This document shows, piece by piece, positions 24,442 through 32,557 of a stretch of 56,295 bases of DNA (position 1 is its first letter; every line of letters starts with the position of its first letter). The notes under the pieces are model-generated. The model did not search any database, was not told the DNA's origin, and saw only the letters and a program-made list of their open reading frames with translations. Source of the stretch: a virus. Where the stretch lies: positions 1 through 56,295 of IMG/VR virus record IMGVR_UViG_3300050821_007905; one strand, 5' to 3'. A program made the position numbers and the translations under genes.

Positions 24442-25455
24442 ATGCCTCAGCCCACCCAGCAGGTCGTCCATGTAGACCGGCCGCTGACCAACATCAGCGT
24501 CGCCTACCTCCAGGACGACAACGACTACATCGCCGACAAAGTGTTCCCCGTCGTCCCGGTCCAGAAGCAGTCGGACCGGTACTTCGTGTACAACCGCGGC
24601 GACTTCTTCCGCGACGTCGCGCAGATCCGCGCTGCCGGAACCGAGTCGGCAGGCGGCGGCTACAACCTCGACAACACGCCGTCGTACTTCTGCGACGTCT
24701 ACGCCTACCACAAGGACGTCGACCCGCAGGTCCGCGCGAACTCGGATCAGCCGCTCGACGCCGACCGCGACGCGACGATCTGGGTCACGCAGATCCTCGC
24801 GATCAAGCGGGAGGTCGTGTTCCTCGCGAACTACTTCACGACCGGCAAGTGGACCGGGTCGACGACCGCCGGCGACATCACGCCCGGCACGAAGTGGGAC
24901 GTCACGAACTCGACGCCGATCGAGGACATCGAGGCGCAGCAGTTCTCGATCAAGAAGCTCACCGGCAAGTGGGCCAACCGGCTCGTGCTCGGCCCCAACG
25001 TGTACAAGGCGCTCAAGAACCACGACGAGTTCCTGCAGCGCATCAAGTACACGCAGCGGGGCGTCGTGACGCCGGACATCATGGCGTCGGTGCTCGCACC
25101 GCCGAACCAGCCGGAGGCGTCTTCGGCCGGCGACTTCAAGGTGCTCGTCGCAGCGGCGATCAAGAACACCGCGGCGGAAGGTCAGACGGACTCGATGGCG
25201 TTCGCCGCGACCGCCACCGACGCGCTCTTGACGTACGCGAACCCGAATCCGGGGATCCTCCAGGTGTCGGCCGGCTACATCTTCACCTGGGTCCCGATCG
25301 GCGGCTACATCGCGCGGATCAAGCAGATCGCGATGCCGTGGCTCGGCACCGACAACGACGGTCAGCCGACGATGCGCGTCGAGGGCGAGATGACCCTCGC
25401 GTGCAAGCAGGTCGCAACCGACGCAGGCGTCTACTTCAGCCTGGCGACCTCGTAG
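24442..25455 (+). CDS. major capsid protein
   Basis: ATG with AGGAG six bases upstream, 337 residues. Opens with LTNISVAYLQDDNDYIADKV then FPVVPVQKQSDRYFVYNRGD, the N-terminal pattern of a widespread group of tailed-phage capsid proteins. Later KWANRLVLGPNVYKALKNH and FLQRIKYTQRG are typical of HK97-fold P-domain and spine regions. Length and position after scaffold and decoration genes agree. The strongest ribosome binding and codon signals fit a highly expressed protein. Confidence 0.85.
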   Translation: MPQPTQQVVHVDRPLTNISVAYLQDDNDYIADKVFPVVPVQKQSDRYFVYNRGDFFRDVAQIRAAGTESAGGGYNLDNTPSYFCDVYAYHKDVDPQVRANSDQPLDADRDATIWVTQILAIKREVVFLANYFTTGKWTGSTTAGDITPGTKWDVTNSTPIEDIEAQQFSIKKLTGKWANRLVLGPNVYKALKNHDEFLQRIKYTQRGVVTPDIMASVLAPPNQPEASSAGDFKVLVAAAIKNTAAEGQTDSMAFAATATDALLTYANPNPGILQVSAGYIFTWVPIGGYIARIKQIAMPWLGTDNDGQPTMRVEGEMTLACKQVATDAGVYFSLATS

Positions 25456-25461
25456 GGATAC

Positions 25462-25710
25462 GTGGCCGCGGTCGCTGAGATCCGGTACGTCGCATTGAAG
25501 CCGCTCGCCCTCCAGACCACGGAGGGCGAGCGGCTCGAGCTCGCGCCCGGCGAAGAGATCCCGCCGCAGGAGGTGGGCCGCTGGGTCGAGATGGCGATCG
25601 AGGCCGGCAAGGTGTCCCCGATCGTCGCGTCCGCGTCGACGCTCACCGACGACGAGCTCCGTGCCGAGGCGGACGCTCGCGGCTACCGGCTCGTCCGCAA
25701 GAAGCCGTAG
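25462..25710 (+). CDS. small protein after the capsid gene
   Basis: GTG start six bases after the capsid stop, 82 residues: LELAPGEEIPPQEVGRWVEMA then a C-terminal TLTDDELRAEADARGYRLV that resembles a short Rho N-like or LEM/SAP-like helical unit. Similar small proteins often follow the capsid gene in siphoviruses; role unknown. Confidence 0.6.
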   Translation: MAAVAEIRYVALKPLALQTTEGERLELAPGEEIPPQEVGRWVEMAIEAGKVSPIVASASTLTDDELRAEADARGYRLVRKKP

Positions 25711-25713
25711 CCG

Positions 25714-26052
25714 ATGCCGGAGCAGGATCCCCTCAGCGCAGGGTTCTACGAGACCTCCGAAGCCGCCATCTCGCAAGGGGCCGCGGGGACGACGTCGATC
25801 GTCACCGGGGTCGCCGGCAAGAAGATCTACGTGACCGGCATCTTCCTCACCCTCGACGCGGCAGGAACCGTGAAGTTCACCGAGGTCGCCGGCGACCTGA
25901 CCGGCACGTTCAACATGGGCGGCGTCGCCGCTCCACCGCTCGCGCTCGAGGCCGACCACCCGATCTTCTGGACGACGACCCTAGGCGAGGACCTGAAGAT
26001 CACGACGGTGACCGGCAAGGCGCAGGGCAGCGTCAACTACTACATCGCCTAG
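25714..26052 (+). CDS. probable head structural protein
   Basis: ATG start, 112 residues, beta-rich and low in charge (GKKIYVTGIFLTLDAAG, LKITTVTGKAQGSVNYYIA). Looks like a particle protein such as a head fibre or decoration. No family recognised. Confidence 0.5.
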   Translation: MPEQDPLSAGFYETSEAAISQGAAGTTSIVTGVAGKKIYVTGIFLTLDAAGTVKFTEVAGDLTGTFNMGGVAAPPLALEADHPIFWTTTLGEDLKITTVTGKAQGSVNYYIA

Positions 26053-26067
26053 CCTCTCCGGGCGCGG

Positions 26068-26073
26068 CGATAC
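26068..26073 (+). promoter_or_regulatory. CGATA-class late promoter (CGATAC, 9 bases to GTG 26082)
   Basis: CGATAC, nine bases between GATA and GTG at 26082, no ribosome binding site. Starts the connector unit. Confidence 0.6.
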
Positions 26074-26081
26074 CCGCAGTC

Positions 26082-26543
26082 GTGGCCTGGAACTACACCG
26101 TCTCTGACCTCGCGACTTCGACCAAGGATCAGATCCGGCTCGAGATCGGCGACAACGTCGCAGGCCAGACGGTCACCCTGGCCGACGAGGAGATCAACCA
26201 GGCGATCGCGATGGAGAGCAACATGTGGGGCGCCGCCGCGCGCTGCTGCGAGATGCTCGCCACCCAGTTCCTCCGCATGGCAGACGTCAGGGTCGGTCGT
26301 GGTGGAACGACGCTCACCTACAGCGTCGCAGCGAAGCAGTATTGGGACAGGGCGAAGGCGCTCCGGTTGAAGGCGAACGGCACCGTGGCCCCGTGGGCCG
26401 GTGGCCGGCTCACCGACGACAAGATCTCGCTCGCGCAGGACACCGGGTCGGTGCAGCCGATCTTCACGAAGACGGTCGAGAACAACCCGTGGATCGGCGG
26501 GCAGACCTCCGACAGCACAAACGACGACCAAGACGACGCCTAG
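26082..26543 (+). CDS. head-tail connector (adaptor)
   Basis: GTG start, 153 residues. STKDQIRLEIGDN, LADEEINQAIAMESN and the helical run AAARCCEMLATQFLRMA are the pattern of gp6-like head-tail adaptors, helical proteins that bind the portal. The acidic disordered tail (SDSTNDDQDDA) is unusual. First of the usual adaptor, stopper, gp10-like, terminator series. Confidence 0.75.
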   Translation: MAWNYTVSDLATSTKDQIRLEIGDNVAGQTVTLADEEINQAIAMESNMWGAAARCCEMLATQFLRMADVRVGRGGTTLTYSVAAKQYWDRAKALRLKANGTVAPWAGGRLTDDKISLAQDTGSVQPIFTKTVENNPWIGGQTSDSTNDDQDDA

Positions 26544-26546
26544 CCC

Positions 26547-26906
26547 GTGGCGCTCGACAGCAACATCGCGGCGCTGCTCACCACCAGCGTCACCTGGACA
26601 CCGAAGACCGGTGTCGACAAGAACAACCGCGACACCTATGGGACGCCGGTCGTGCTCAAGTGCTACCCGGCCTACGGGGCCCGGATGCTGCAGAAGCGGG
26701 ACGGCACGGTCTACGCGTCGGCGCAGACGCTCTACTTCGACGCGAGCGACTCGCACGTGCAGAGCTTCCAGCTCGGCGACAAGTTCACGTCGGTCGGGAT
26801 CGCCGGCGGCCAGACATTGGAGGCGCAGGAGATCGCGTCGGTCACCTCTCCCGGGCCGAGCATCGGAGCTCCGGTCGCTGCGTGGCTCGTCGAGGTGTAC
26901 CTGTGA
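26547..26906 (+). CDS. head-tail stopper-like protein
   Basis: GTG start, 119 residues, beta-rich (VTWTPKTGVDKNNRDTYGTP, KFTSVGIAGGQTLEAQEIASV). Position between adaptor and gp10-like gene is that of the stopper (gp16/FII-like), whose small beta fold fits. Call by order rather than motif. Confidence 0.6.
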   Translation: MALDSNIAALLTTSVTWTPKTGVDKNNRDTYGTPVVLKCYPAYGARMLQKRDGTVYASAQTLYFDASDSHVQSFQLGDKFTSVGIAGGQTLEAQEIASVTSPGPSIGAPVAAWLVEVYL

Positions 26907-27283
26907 GCTTCACGGCGGCGGGAGAGGAGATCATTGCGGGCACGCTCGCCGGCCTTTACGAGGCGGGGACGAAGATCATGGCCGAGTCGCAGATCCTCGT
27001 CCCGGTCGAGACGGGCACGCTGAAGCGGTCAGGGACGGTCGAGGAGCCGGTGATCGACGGTGACTCGGCGACGGTGACGCTCGGCTACGGGTACGGCGAG
27101 CAGATCAACCCGAACAGCGGCGAGCCCGCCACCGGGTACGCGGTTTTCGTTCACGAGAACCTCGAGGCGCGCCACAGCCCGCCGACGCAGGCGAAGTTCC
27201 TCGAGCAGCCGGCCGCAGCTTTCGCCGGCGAGCTCGCACCGACGATCGAGGCCGCGATCAAGGCGCGCACGGGCCGCATCTAG
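26903..27283 (+). CDS. HK97 gp10-like tail/connector protein
   Basis: GTG in GTGA overlap, 126 residues. MAESQILVPVETGTLKRSG is the signature of the HK97 gp10 family, followed by beta strands (ATVTLGYGYGEQ), YAVFVHENLEARH, and KFLEQPAAAF at the end. The family joins tail to head and fits the gene order. Confidence 0.85.
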   Translation: MSFTAAGEEIIAGTLAGLYEAGTKIMAESQILVPVETGTLKRSGTVEEPVIDGDSATVTLGYGYGEQINPNSGEPATGYAVFVHENLEARHSPPTQAKFLEQPAAAFAGELAPTIEAAIKARTGRI

Positions 27284-27688
27284 ATGGCCGCGACGCCGCT
27301 CGACAGTCTCGCGCAGTACATCGCCGTCGACCTTGCGATCGGGGCGCTTGGCACGGTCGTGTTCGAGGACTCGATGCCCGACCAGCCCGACACGTGCATC
27401 GCGATCTACAACTCCGGCGGCGCCGCGCCCGCACTCACCTCGGGCGACGACACCGACTACCCGTCGTTCCAGCTTCGATCACGCGCCGCCGACGCCGACG
27501 TCGCACGCACCAACCTGATCACGATCTACCAGGCGCTCCACGCCGTCACCGAGACGGACATCCACGGCACGCACTTCAAGGTGATCGGCTACAAGCAGTC
27601 GAACCCGGTGCCGCTCGGGAAGGACGAGAAGCAGCGGTTCGAGTTCACGCAGAACCTTTTCGCGTTCGTGCGCGGCGTCACCCGCTGA
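27284..27688 (+). CDS. tail terminator / minor capsid-type protein
   Basis: ATG directly after the previous stop, 134 residues. LAQYIAVDLAIGALGTVVFEDSMPDQPDTC, then FQLRSRAADADVARTNLITIYQALH and RFEFTQNLFAFVR: the usual mixed alpha/beta layout of tail-terminator proteins. Its end overlaps a leftward gene by 11 bases. Confidence 0.75.
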   Translation: MAATPLDSLAQYIAVDLAIGALGTVVFEDSMPDQPDTCIAIYNSGGAAPALTSGDDTDYPSFQLRSRAADADVARTNLITIYQALHAVTETDIHGTHFKVIGYKQSNPVPLGKDEKQRFEFTQNLFAFVRGVTR

Positions 27689-27914
27689 GCGAGGCGGCGC
27701 ACGCTTCGCAGTCTTCCCAGAGGCTCACCGCGTGGATGCAGCGCACGTCGATGACGCCGTCGAGCACGGTCGTCTCGAGGCCGTCGCGGCCTCGGGCGCG
27801 CAGGCCCCATGTCGCGGCCGCTCGCGCTTCCTCCGCAGCCTCGTCGCTACCCGGGGAGTGGCGCCACGGGAGAGGCATCCACCCGAACTCGACCGCGAAA
27901 TCAGCTGCGTCCAC
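27678..27914 (-). CDS. moron gene A: 78-residue protein on the opposite strand
   Basis: GTG at 27914, three bases after the TAG of moron gene B. Contains an Ala/Glu-rich middle (DEAAEEARAAATWGL) and VIDVRCIHAVSLWEDCEACAA with three cysteines near the end. No known family. The convergent position inside the late operon marks it as an insertion. Confidence 0.5.
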   Translation of the reverse strand: MDAADFAVEFGWMPLPWRHSPGSDEAAEEARAAATWGLRARGRDGLETTVLDGVIDVRCIHAVSLWEDCEACAASLSG

Positions 27915-27917
27915 GAC

Positions 27918-28070
27918 CTACTTGCTGAGCCACGCGTAGAGGCGAGGCGAGCGCCGGAGTTGCCGATCGAGCCAGTAGACGAGGCGAGAGATGCCGAGCG
28001 CGTCGTCCAGCGCGCGCCTCAGATCGCTCAGCGCCGCGTCCAGTCGTTCGGCGTCCGGCCTTGAGTCCAC
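27918..28070 (-). CDS. moron gene B: 50-residue helical protein
   Basis: GTG at 28070, 50 residues: acidic-helical front (DAERLDAALSDLRRALDDAL) and a basic aromatic end (VYWLDRQLRRSPRLYAWLSK). TAGGAT lies six bases before the start and no ribosome binding site is seen. First gene of a two-gene leftward unit placed between the tail terminator and tail tube genes. Confidence 0.5.
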   Translation of the reverse strand: MDSRPDAERLDAALSDLRRALDDALGISRLVYWLDRQLRRSPRLYAWLSK

Positions 28071-28076
28071 GCCTGA

Positions 28077-28082
28077 ATCCTA
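28077..28082 (-). promoter_or_regulatory. TANNNT -10 element (TAGGAT) of the two-gene leftward cassette
   Basis: Minus-strand TAGGAT, six bases, GTG 28070. A possible weak -35 (TTGCCG) lies 14 bases upstream, closer than usual. Confidence 0.45.
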
Positions 28083-28107
28083 CGTCCGAACGCTGACGGC
28101 AACCGCC

Positions 28108-28113
28108 CGATAG
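28108..28113 (+). promoter_or_regulatory. CGATA-class late promoter restarting the tail genes
   Basis: CGATAG lies right after the leftward cassette and 45 bases before the tail tube GTG. Unlike most members it feeds a leader: an ATG at 28124 opens a nine-codon peptide whose last codons contain the AGGAGG site (28143-28148) used by the tail tube gene. Confidence 0.55.
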
Positions 28114-28156
28114 CCCCGCCCTGATGACCCCGATTTCGTCTCAGGAGGCTTAGGCC

Positions 28157-28555
28157 GTGGCCGCATCTGCAATCGCCGGTAAGGGAGGCAGCGTCAAGCT
28201 GAACACGACGCCGGTCACCACGGTCGCGCTGATCGACAAGTGGGACGGCACCCTCACCCAGGCGCTCTACGACCAGACCTCGCTCGGCGACTCGTGGACG
28301 AGCGACGTCGGCGGCCTCAAGGACCTCAAGGGCACGATCACCGGCAAGTGGGACGTCACGGCCGACACGGGCCAGACCGTCCTCCACAACGCGATCCTGA
28401 ACGGCGTCACGGTCGGCCTCAACCTGCTCGTGAACAACACCGACGGCTACGAGCTGACCGCGAACCTCGACACCTTCCAGACGAGCGACCCGGTCAACGG
28501 GCTCGTCACGTTCACCTGCACCTTCAAGAACTTCGGCCAGGTCTTCTTCCTGTAA
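28157..28555 (+). CDS. major tail tube protein
   Basis: GTG with AGGAGG eight bases upstream, 132 residues. Beta-rich with DKWDGTLTQALYDQTSLGDSW and LKGTITGKWDVTADTGQ, the layout of small siphovirus tail tube proteins; FTCTFKNFGQVFFL closes the last strand. Position before the frameshifted chaperone pair and the tape measure fits exactly. Highly expressed features: strong ribosome binding site and own promoter. Confidence 0.85.
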   Translation: MAASAIAGKGGSVKLNTTPVTTVALIDKWDGTLTQALYDQTSLGDSWTSDVGGLKDLKGTITGKWDVTADTGQTVLHNAILNGVTVGLNLLVNNTDGYELTANLDTFQTSDPVNGLVTFTCTFKNFGQVFFL

Positions 28556-28965
28556 TGGCCGACGCCGAGACGGGCATCTCGAGGGACGCGTTCCTCTCGC
28601 ACGCCGGCCAGCTCGCCGAGGAGCTCGTCGACGTGCCAGGCCTCGGGAAGGTGCTCTGCCGCGAGCTCACCGCGGGCCAGCAGCTGCAGGCGCAGGAGGC
28701 GCTCATCCCGGCGATGCAGGAGGACGGGAAGCCGAACCTCGCTCGCTACCAGCAGATGATCCTGCAGCTCGGCCTGATCGACCCGGCCGACGGCAAGCCG
28801 CTCCTCGACCTGGCGGGCGCGACCAGGGCGATGGAGCTCGGCGCGTCGAAGGTCGACGCTCTCGTCTCGGCGGTGCAGCGGCTCTCGGCGATGGGCGCCC
28901 CGGCCCTGGAGACGGCCGAAAAAAACTCCGCGACGATCAAGCGGTCTTCGACCGCTTCCGAGTAG
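28555..28965 (+). CDS. tail assembly chaperone, short product (G-like)
   Basis: ATG overlaps the previous TAA (TAATG), 136 residues. VPGLGKVLCRELTAGQQLQAQEALIP and MILQLGLIDPADGKPLLDLAGATRA have the layout of tail assembly chaperones, which bind the tape measure and recruit tail tube protein. Codons 122-124 (GAA AAA AAC at 28918-28926) form a slippery site for the longer product. Confidence 0.85.
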   Translation: MADAETGISRDAFLSHAGQLAEELVDVPGLGKVLCRELTAGQQLQAQEALIPAMQEDGKPNLARYQQMILQLGLIDPADGKPLLDLAGATRAMELGASKVDALVSAVQRLSAMGAPALETAEKNSATIKRSSTASE

Positions 28966-29105
28966 CCGAAGCGCAGGGCAAGAGCGTGCGCGAGATGCTC
29001 GCCACGACCGGCTCGTCCGAATACACCTACTGGCAGGCGTACCTGCGGCTGCGTGACGAGCAGCGGTTCGAGGAACTGAAGACGTTCGGGCTGGCGGGGC
29101 TCTGA
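28555..29105 (+). CDS. tail assembly chaperone, -1 frameshift product (GT-like)
   Basis: A backward slip at A AAA AAC (28920-28926) continues in the -1 frame to the TGA at 29103-29105, giving about 183 residues. The added part (KLRDDQAVFDRFRVAEAQG ... YTYWQAYLRLRDEQRFEEL) is helical, begins with no start codon of its own and ends one base before the tape measure GTG. Both frames have coding-like composition. This is the conserved G/GT plan of long-tailed phages. Confidence 0.85.
28920..28926 (+). promoter_or_regulatory. ribosomal -1 slippery heptamer A AAA AAC
   Basis: The zero frame reads GAA AAA AAC and the -1 frame AAA AAA, a canonical X XXY YYZ heptamer in a window where runs of seven A are otherwise rare. 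It lies 40 bases before the zero-frame stop. Confidence 0.85.
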
Positions 29106-29106
29106 G

Positions 29107-32100
29107 GTGGAGGTCGAGCGCCTCCAAGCGGTTCTCGAGGCGAGCGGTCTCGGCACGTTCCAGTCGGCGATGGCGCAGGCGGACCGCGTCACCGCGCAGA
29201 CGAAGGCGTCGCTCGCGGGGATGGGTGCGGCGTCGGCGGAGGCGACCGCGGCGACGAACAAGCTCGGCGGGGCGTCCCTTTACGCGGCTGATGCGCATCG
29301 CAAGCAGTCGGTGGCGTTGAAGGATGCGGAGCGGGAGGCGCGCGGCGGTATCGCCTCCTTCACGGGTCTGGGGCGCGCGATGTTCTTCGCGTCGAACGCA
29401 TTCCTCGGCGGCGCCCTCATCGGCGGGACCCTGAAGTCGATCGTCGACAAGACGCGCACGACGGAGCTAGCGATGGGGCAGCTCGAGAACGCGGTCAAGA
29501 ACACGCATCAGGCGTGGAACGCGTCGATCGACGAGACGCTGAAGAAGCAGGGCGACCTGTCGCAGTTCACGAAGTCCGACCTCGCCGGCGCCATGACGCG
29601 GTTCGTGCTCTCGACCGGCGACGTGACGAAGGCGGAGACGGAGCTGTCGGTCGCGACGAATCTCGCGCGCACCCGCAACGAGGATCTCGCGACCGCGACG
29701 CAGCAGGTGATCATGGCGGGCCTCGGCCACTCGACGGTGCTGCGCGGCCTCGGCGTCGCGATCCCGAAGGTGACGACGGCGACCGACGCGTTGAAGAACG
29801 AGCTCGCGAACTTGAAGGCCGCGCACGAGGCGCTGACGCCGTCGGAGCTCGCGCATGCGAACGCGATCGCGAAGGCCTCCGATCAGGCCGCGACTGGTGC
29901 TCTCGCGCTCGAGGTCTTGAAGCAGAAGGTGGCGAACGGTGACGCGTCGTTCTCGGCGTCGTCAGCGGGCGGCCTCGCGAGGTTCCATCGTTCGCTCGAG
30001 GAGCTGCAGGTGGCGATCGGGACTGTGCTTCTGCCTGACATCACGCAGGTGATCGACGAGTTGTCGGCGTGGATGGACAAGCTCAACCAGACCGGGCAGG
30101 CGCAGCGGGACGCGCGGGACGCGGCGCATGCGTTGCATGACGCCTTTGATCTGGTCAAGGGGATCGTCAACGCAGTCGATCAGGCGACCGGCGGCTTCAA
30201 GCAGACTCTCGAAGCACTCCTCGCGCTCAAGGCCGGCTCGATCATCCTCGGGTGGGCGCGCGCCCTGCAAGCGATGGCTGGCGCCGAGGGCGTAGCCGCC
30301 GTTACGGCCGCGGTGAGTGACGCCCAGGCATCCATGGTCGCGTGGAAAGAAGTCGGGGGCGGCGCGCTCCTCGCCGTCAAGACTGACGTCGCCGCGGTTG
30401 GCGGCGCCTCAGCCGTTGCTGCAGGAGAGGTGGCGGGCTTGCAGGCTGGGCTGCTCGGTCTTACTGGGGCGGGGCTTCTTGCTGGCCTCGGTGCGCTCGC
30501 CGCGAAGTTGGCTCAGGTCTCGAAACTCGCCCAGTACGGCTTCGGCGGCGTAAGCGACCAGATCACGCCGACCCAGAAGAACATCATCGGCCTGATGACC
30601 GGGAACGGTGCGAAAGATCTCGGCGGCGGCAACCTGGCGTGGAAGGGCGGCTACTACCACGTCGATCAGAGCGGGACGCTGAACAAGCTGCCCGGACCCC
30701 CCGGCGCCACTGGCCCCGGCAACTCCGGTAATGCCGCGAGCGGCTCACCGAACCGCTTTGCCTACCAGGGCGGCGCGGGCGGAAGCCTGGCCTCGACCGA
30801 CATTCAGTCGCTCCTGCTCAGCGCTGGTGCTTCGCCGAGGGAAGCCGCGTTCCTTACCGCGATCTCGGGCCGCGAAGACCCGAGCGGGCGCGTCAACGCT
30901 CTCAACAACAATCCCGGCACGGGCGACTACAGCGTCGGCCTCTTCCAGGTCAACTACTTCAAGAAGCTGATGGCCGAGCGGACGGCGAAGTACGGCTCGC
31001 CGGAAGCGCTCATGGCCGACCCGACGCTGCAAGCGAAGGCCGCGCTCGACATTCTGCGGACGAGCGGACCTGGCGCGTGGAGCACGAACACGCCCGCGAT
31101 TCAGGCTCTCCTCTCCGGTGGCGGCGGCGGAGGGGCCGGTAGCGCGGCGGCGTTCGCTGCAGCCAACGCGCGCCCGAAGCCGGTCAAGCCGACGATCATC
31201 CATGGCTCGGCACTCGTACCGGATTCGCTCCTCGACAGGCTCGCGTCGCAGCAGAGCCAGTTCAAGGCCGACACCTCGTTCGAGGGCGTCCTTACTGGCG
31301 CCGCGGCCGACGCGTACCGCACCACGCTGCGCAACGACCTCGCCGCGCAGACCAAGACGCTGCAGGCCGAAGCCGCCAGCCTGAAAGAGAAGCTCGAGAC
31401 CGCGAAGGGGAAGCAGGCGACCGCGATCCAGACCGAGCTCGACCACGTCAACGGCCAGATCACGAGCGTCAACCAGCTGATCGTCGACAACCTCAAGAAC
31501 CAGGTCACCGCCTTGCAGTCGAAGGTGCGCACGATCTTCTCGTCGGTGCAGTCGGAGATGGACACGGCGCTCGGGAACCTCTACTTCCAGAACGGCCTGA
31601 AGACGCCGTCGGAGGCGCTCCTCGCGTCGATGCAGGCGGCCGACACGAGTAGCTCGCTGCAGGACACGCTGTCGGCTGCGAAGGCGACGTTCGCAGCCGA
31701 CTCGGGGGTCCTCGCCAAGCGCGTCCTCGACGTCGCGACCGGCCAGATCACGAACGTCTACGACCCCCTCAACGCGCAGAAGCTCGCAGCCGATCAGAAG
31801 GCGATCGACCAGGCGCAGCGGATGATCGACGAGAACACCCTCTCGATCAAGGCCGCGCAGGAGCGCGCAAGCGCGGACACGAACTACGCGACCCAGGTTG
31901 GCATGCTGAACAAGGCGCTCGCCGACCTCGAGATCCGGATCGAGAACGGGACCGGGTCGATGGCCGACCTGCAAAGCATCGCGGCGAAGTTCGGGATCGT
32001 GATCGACGGTGTCACCGTCCCGTCCTTCACCGACCTCTCTTCGGCTGCCAAGACGCTGAAGGACGCACTCGGAGATCTCGCGACCTACATCGGCAAGATC

Positions 32101-32523
32101 ACCGGCGTCACGCCGCAGGTTCCCGCGACACCGCCGCCAGCGGGCGGCTCGATCTCGGCGGCGGTTCAGCGTGCGATCGCGAACATTCAGGCGGGCAACG
32201 GCTACGAAGGCGACCTGCGCGCGCTAGCGCAGGCAACGCACACGCCGATCCCGATGGCCGACGGAGGCATGGGCCGCGTCACAAGGCCGACCCTGTTCCT
32301 CGCCGGCGAGAACGGGGTTGAGGACTACGCGTTCTCAGGTGGCGGACGCAGCTTCGCCGGCGGGGGTGGGGGTGGAGGCGGGAGCGTCGCGGTTTACATC
32401 AACGTCAACGCGCTCGACCCGGCCGCGGTCAACTGGGACGCCGTCGGCGCCCAGGCGGCGAACGCGATCCACAAGCACCTGCTGATCAAGAGGCAAGCCA
32501 CCGGCGCGCTCGGCCTGAGCTAG
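29107..32523 (+). CDS. tape measure protein with embedded lysozyme-like domain
   Basis: GTG start, 1138 residues, the longest gene. N-terminal helices with many Ala/Thr, hydrophobic segments near residues 95-115 (FFASNAFLGGALIGG) and 370-470, long helical stretches, and a Gly/His end (KHLLIKRQ). Residues about 545-675 hold a lysozyme/transglycosylase-like domain: FLTAISGREDPSG with a candidate catalytic Glu, NNNPGTGDYSVGLFQVNYF, and a C-terminal helical part. At about 1.5 angstrom per residue the tail would be near 170 nm. The domain would help the tail tip pass the peptidoglycan on DNA entry. Confidence 0.9.
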   Translation: MEVERLQAVLEASGLGTFQSAMAQADRVTAQTKASLAGMGAASAEATAATNKLGGASLYAADAHRKQSVALKDAEREARGGIASFTGLGRAMFFASNAFLGGALIGGTLKSIVDKTRTTELAMGQLENAVKNTHQAWNASIDETLKKQGDLSQFTKSDLAGAMTRFVLSTGDVTKAETELSVATNLARTRNEDLATATQQVIMAGLGHSTVLRGLGVAIPKVTTATDALKNELANLKAAHEALTPSELAHANAIAKASDQAATGALALEVLKQKVANGDASFSASSAGGLARFHRSLEELQVAIGTVLLPDITQVIDELSAWMDKLNQTGQAQRDARDAAHALHDAFDLVKGIVNAVDQATGGFKQTLEALLALKAGSIILGWARALQAMAGAEGVAAVTAAVSDAQASMVAWKEVGGGALLAVKTDVAAVGGASAVAAGEVAGLQAGLLGLTGAGLLAGLGALAAKLAQVSKLAQYGFGGVSDQITPTQKNIIGLMTGNGAKDLGGGNLAWKGGYYHVDQSGTLNKLPGPPGATGPGNSGNAASGSPNRFAYQGGAGGSLASTDIQSLLLSAGASPREAAFLTAISGREDPSGRVNALNNNPGTGDYSVGLFQVNYFKKLMAERTAKYGSPEALMADPTLQAKAALDILRTSGPGAWSTNTPAIQALLSGGGGGGAGSAAAFAAANARPKPVKPTIIHGSALVPDSLLDRLASQQSQFKADTSFEGVLTGAAADAYRTTLRNDLAAQTKTLQAEAASLKEKLETAKGKQATAIQTELDHVNGQITSVNQLIVDNLKNQVTALQSKVRTIFSSVQSEMDTALGNLYFQNGLKTPSEALLASMQAADTSSSLQDTLSAAKATFAADSGVLAKRVLDVATGQITNVYDPLNAQKLAADQKAIDQAQRMIDENTLSIKAAQERASADTNYATQVGMLNKALADLEIRIENGTGSMADLQSIAAKFGIVIDGVTVPSFTDLSSAAKTLKDALGDLATYIGKITGVTPQVPATPPPAGGSISAAVQRAIANIQAGNGYEGDLRALAQATHTPIPMADGGMGRVTRPTLFLAGENGVEDYAFSGGGRSFAGGGGGGGGSVAVYINVNALDPAAVNWDAVGAQAANAIHKHLLIKRQATGALGLS

Positions 32524-32544
32524 CTATCAGCCAACTGGACGCCG

Positions 32545-32550
32545 CGATAG
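32545..32550 (+). promoter_or_regulatory. CGATA-class late promoter (CGATAG, 8 bases to GTG 32558)
   Basis: CGATAG, eight bases between GATA and GTG at 32558; gap of 34 bases after the tape measure gene, no ribosome binding site. Confidence 0.55.
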
Positions 32551-32557
32551 CCGGAGT

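Noticed and set aside
25456-25462. GGATAC just before GTG 25462
   Set aside because: Only one base from the start codon and without the preceding C, so it does not fit the spacing of the CGATA family.
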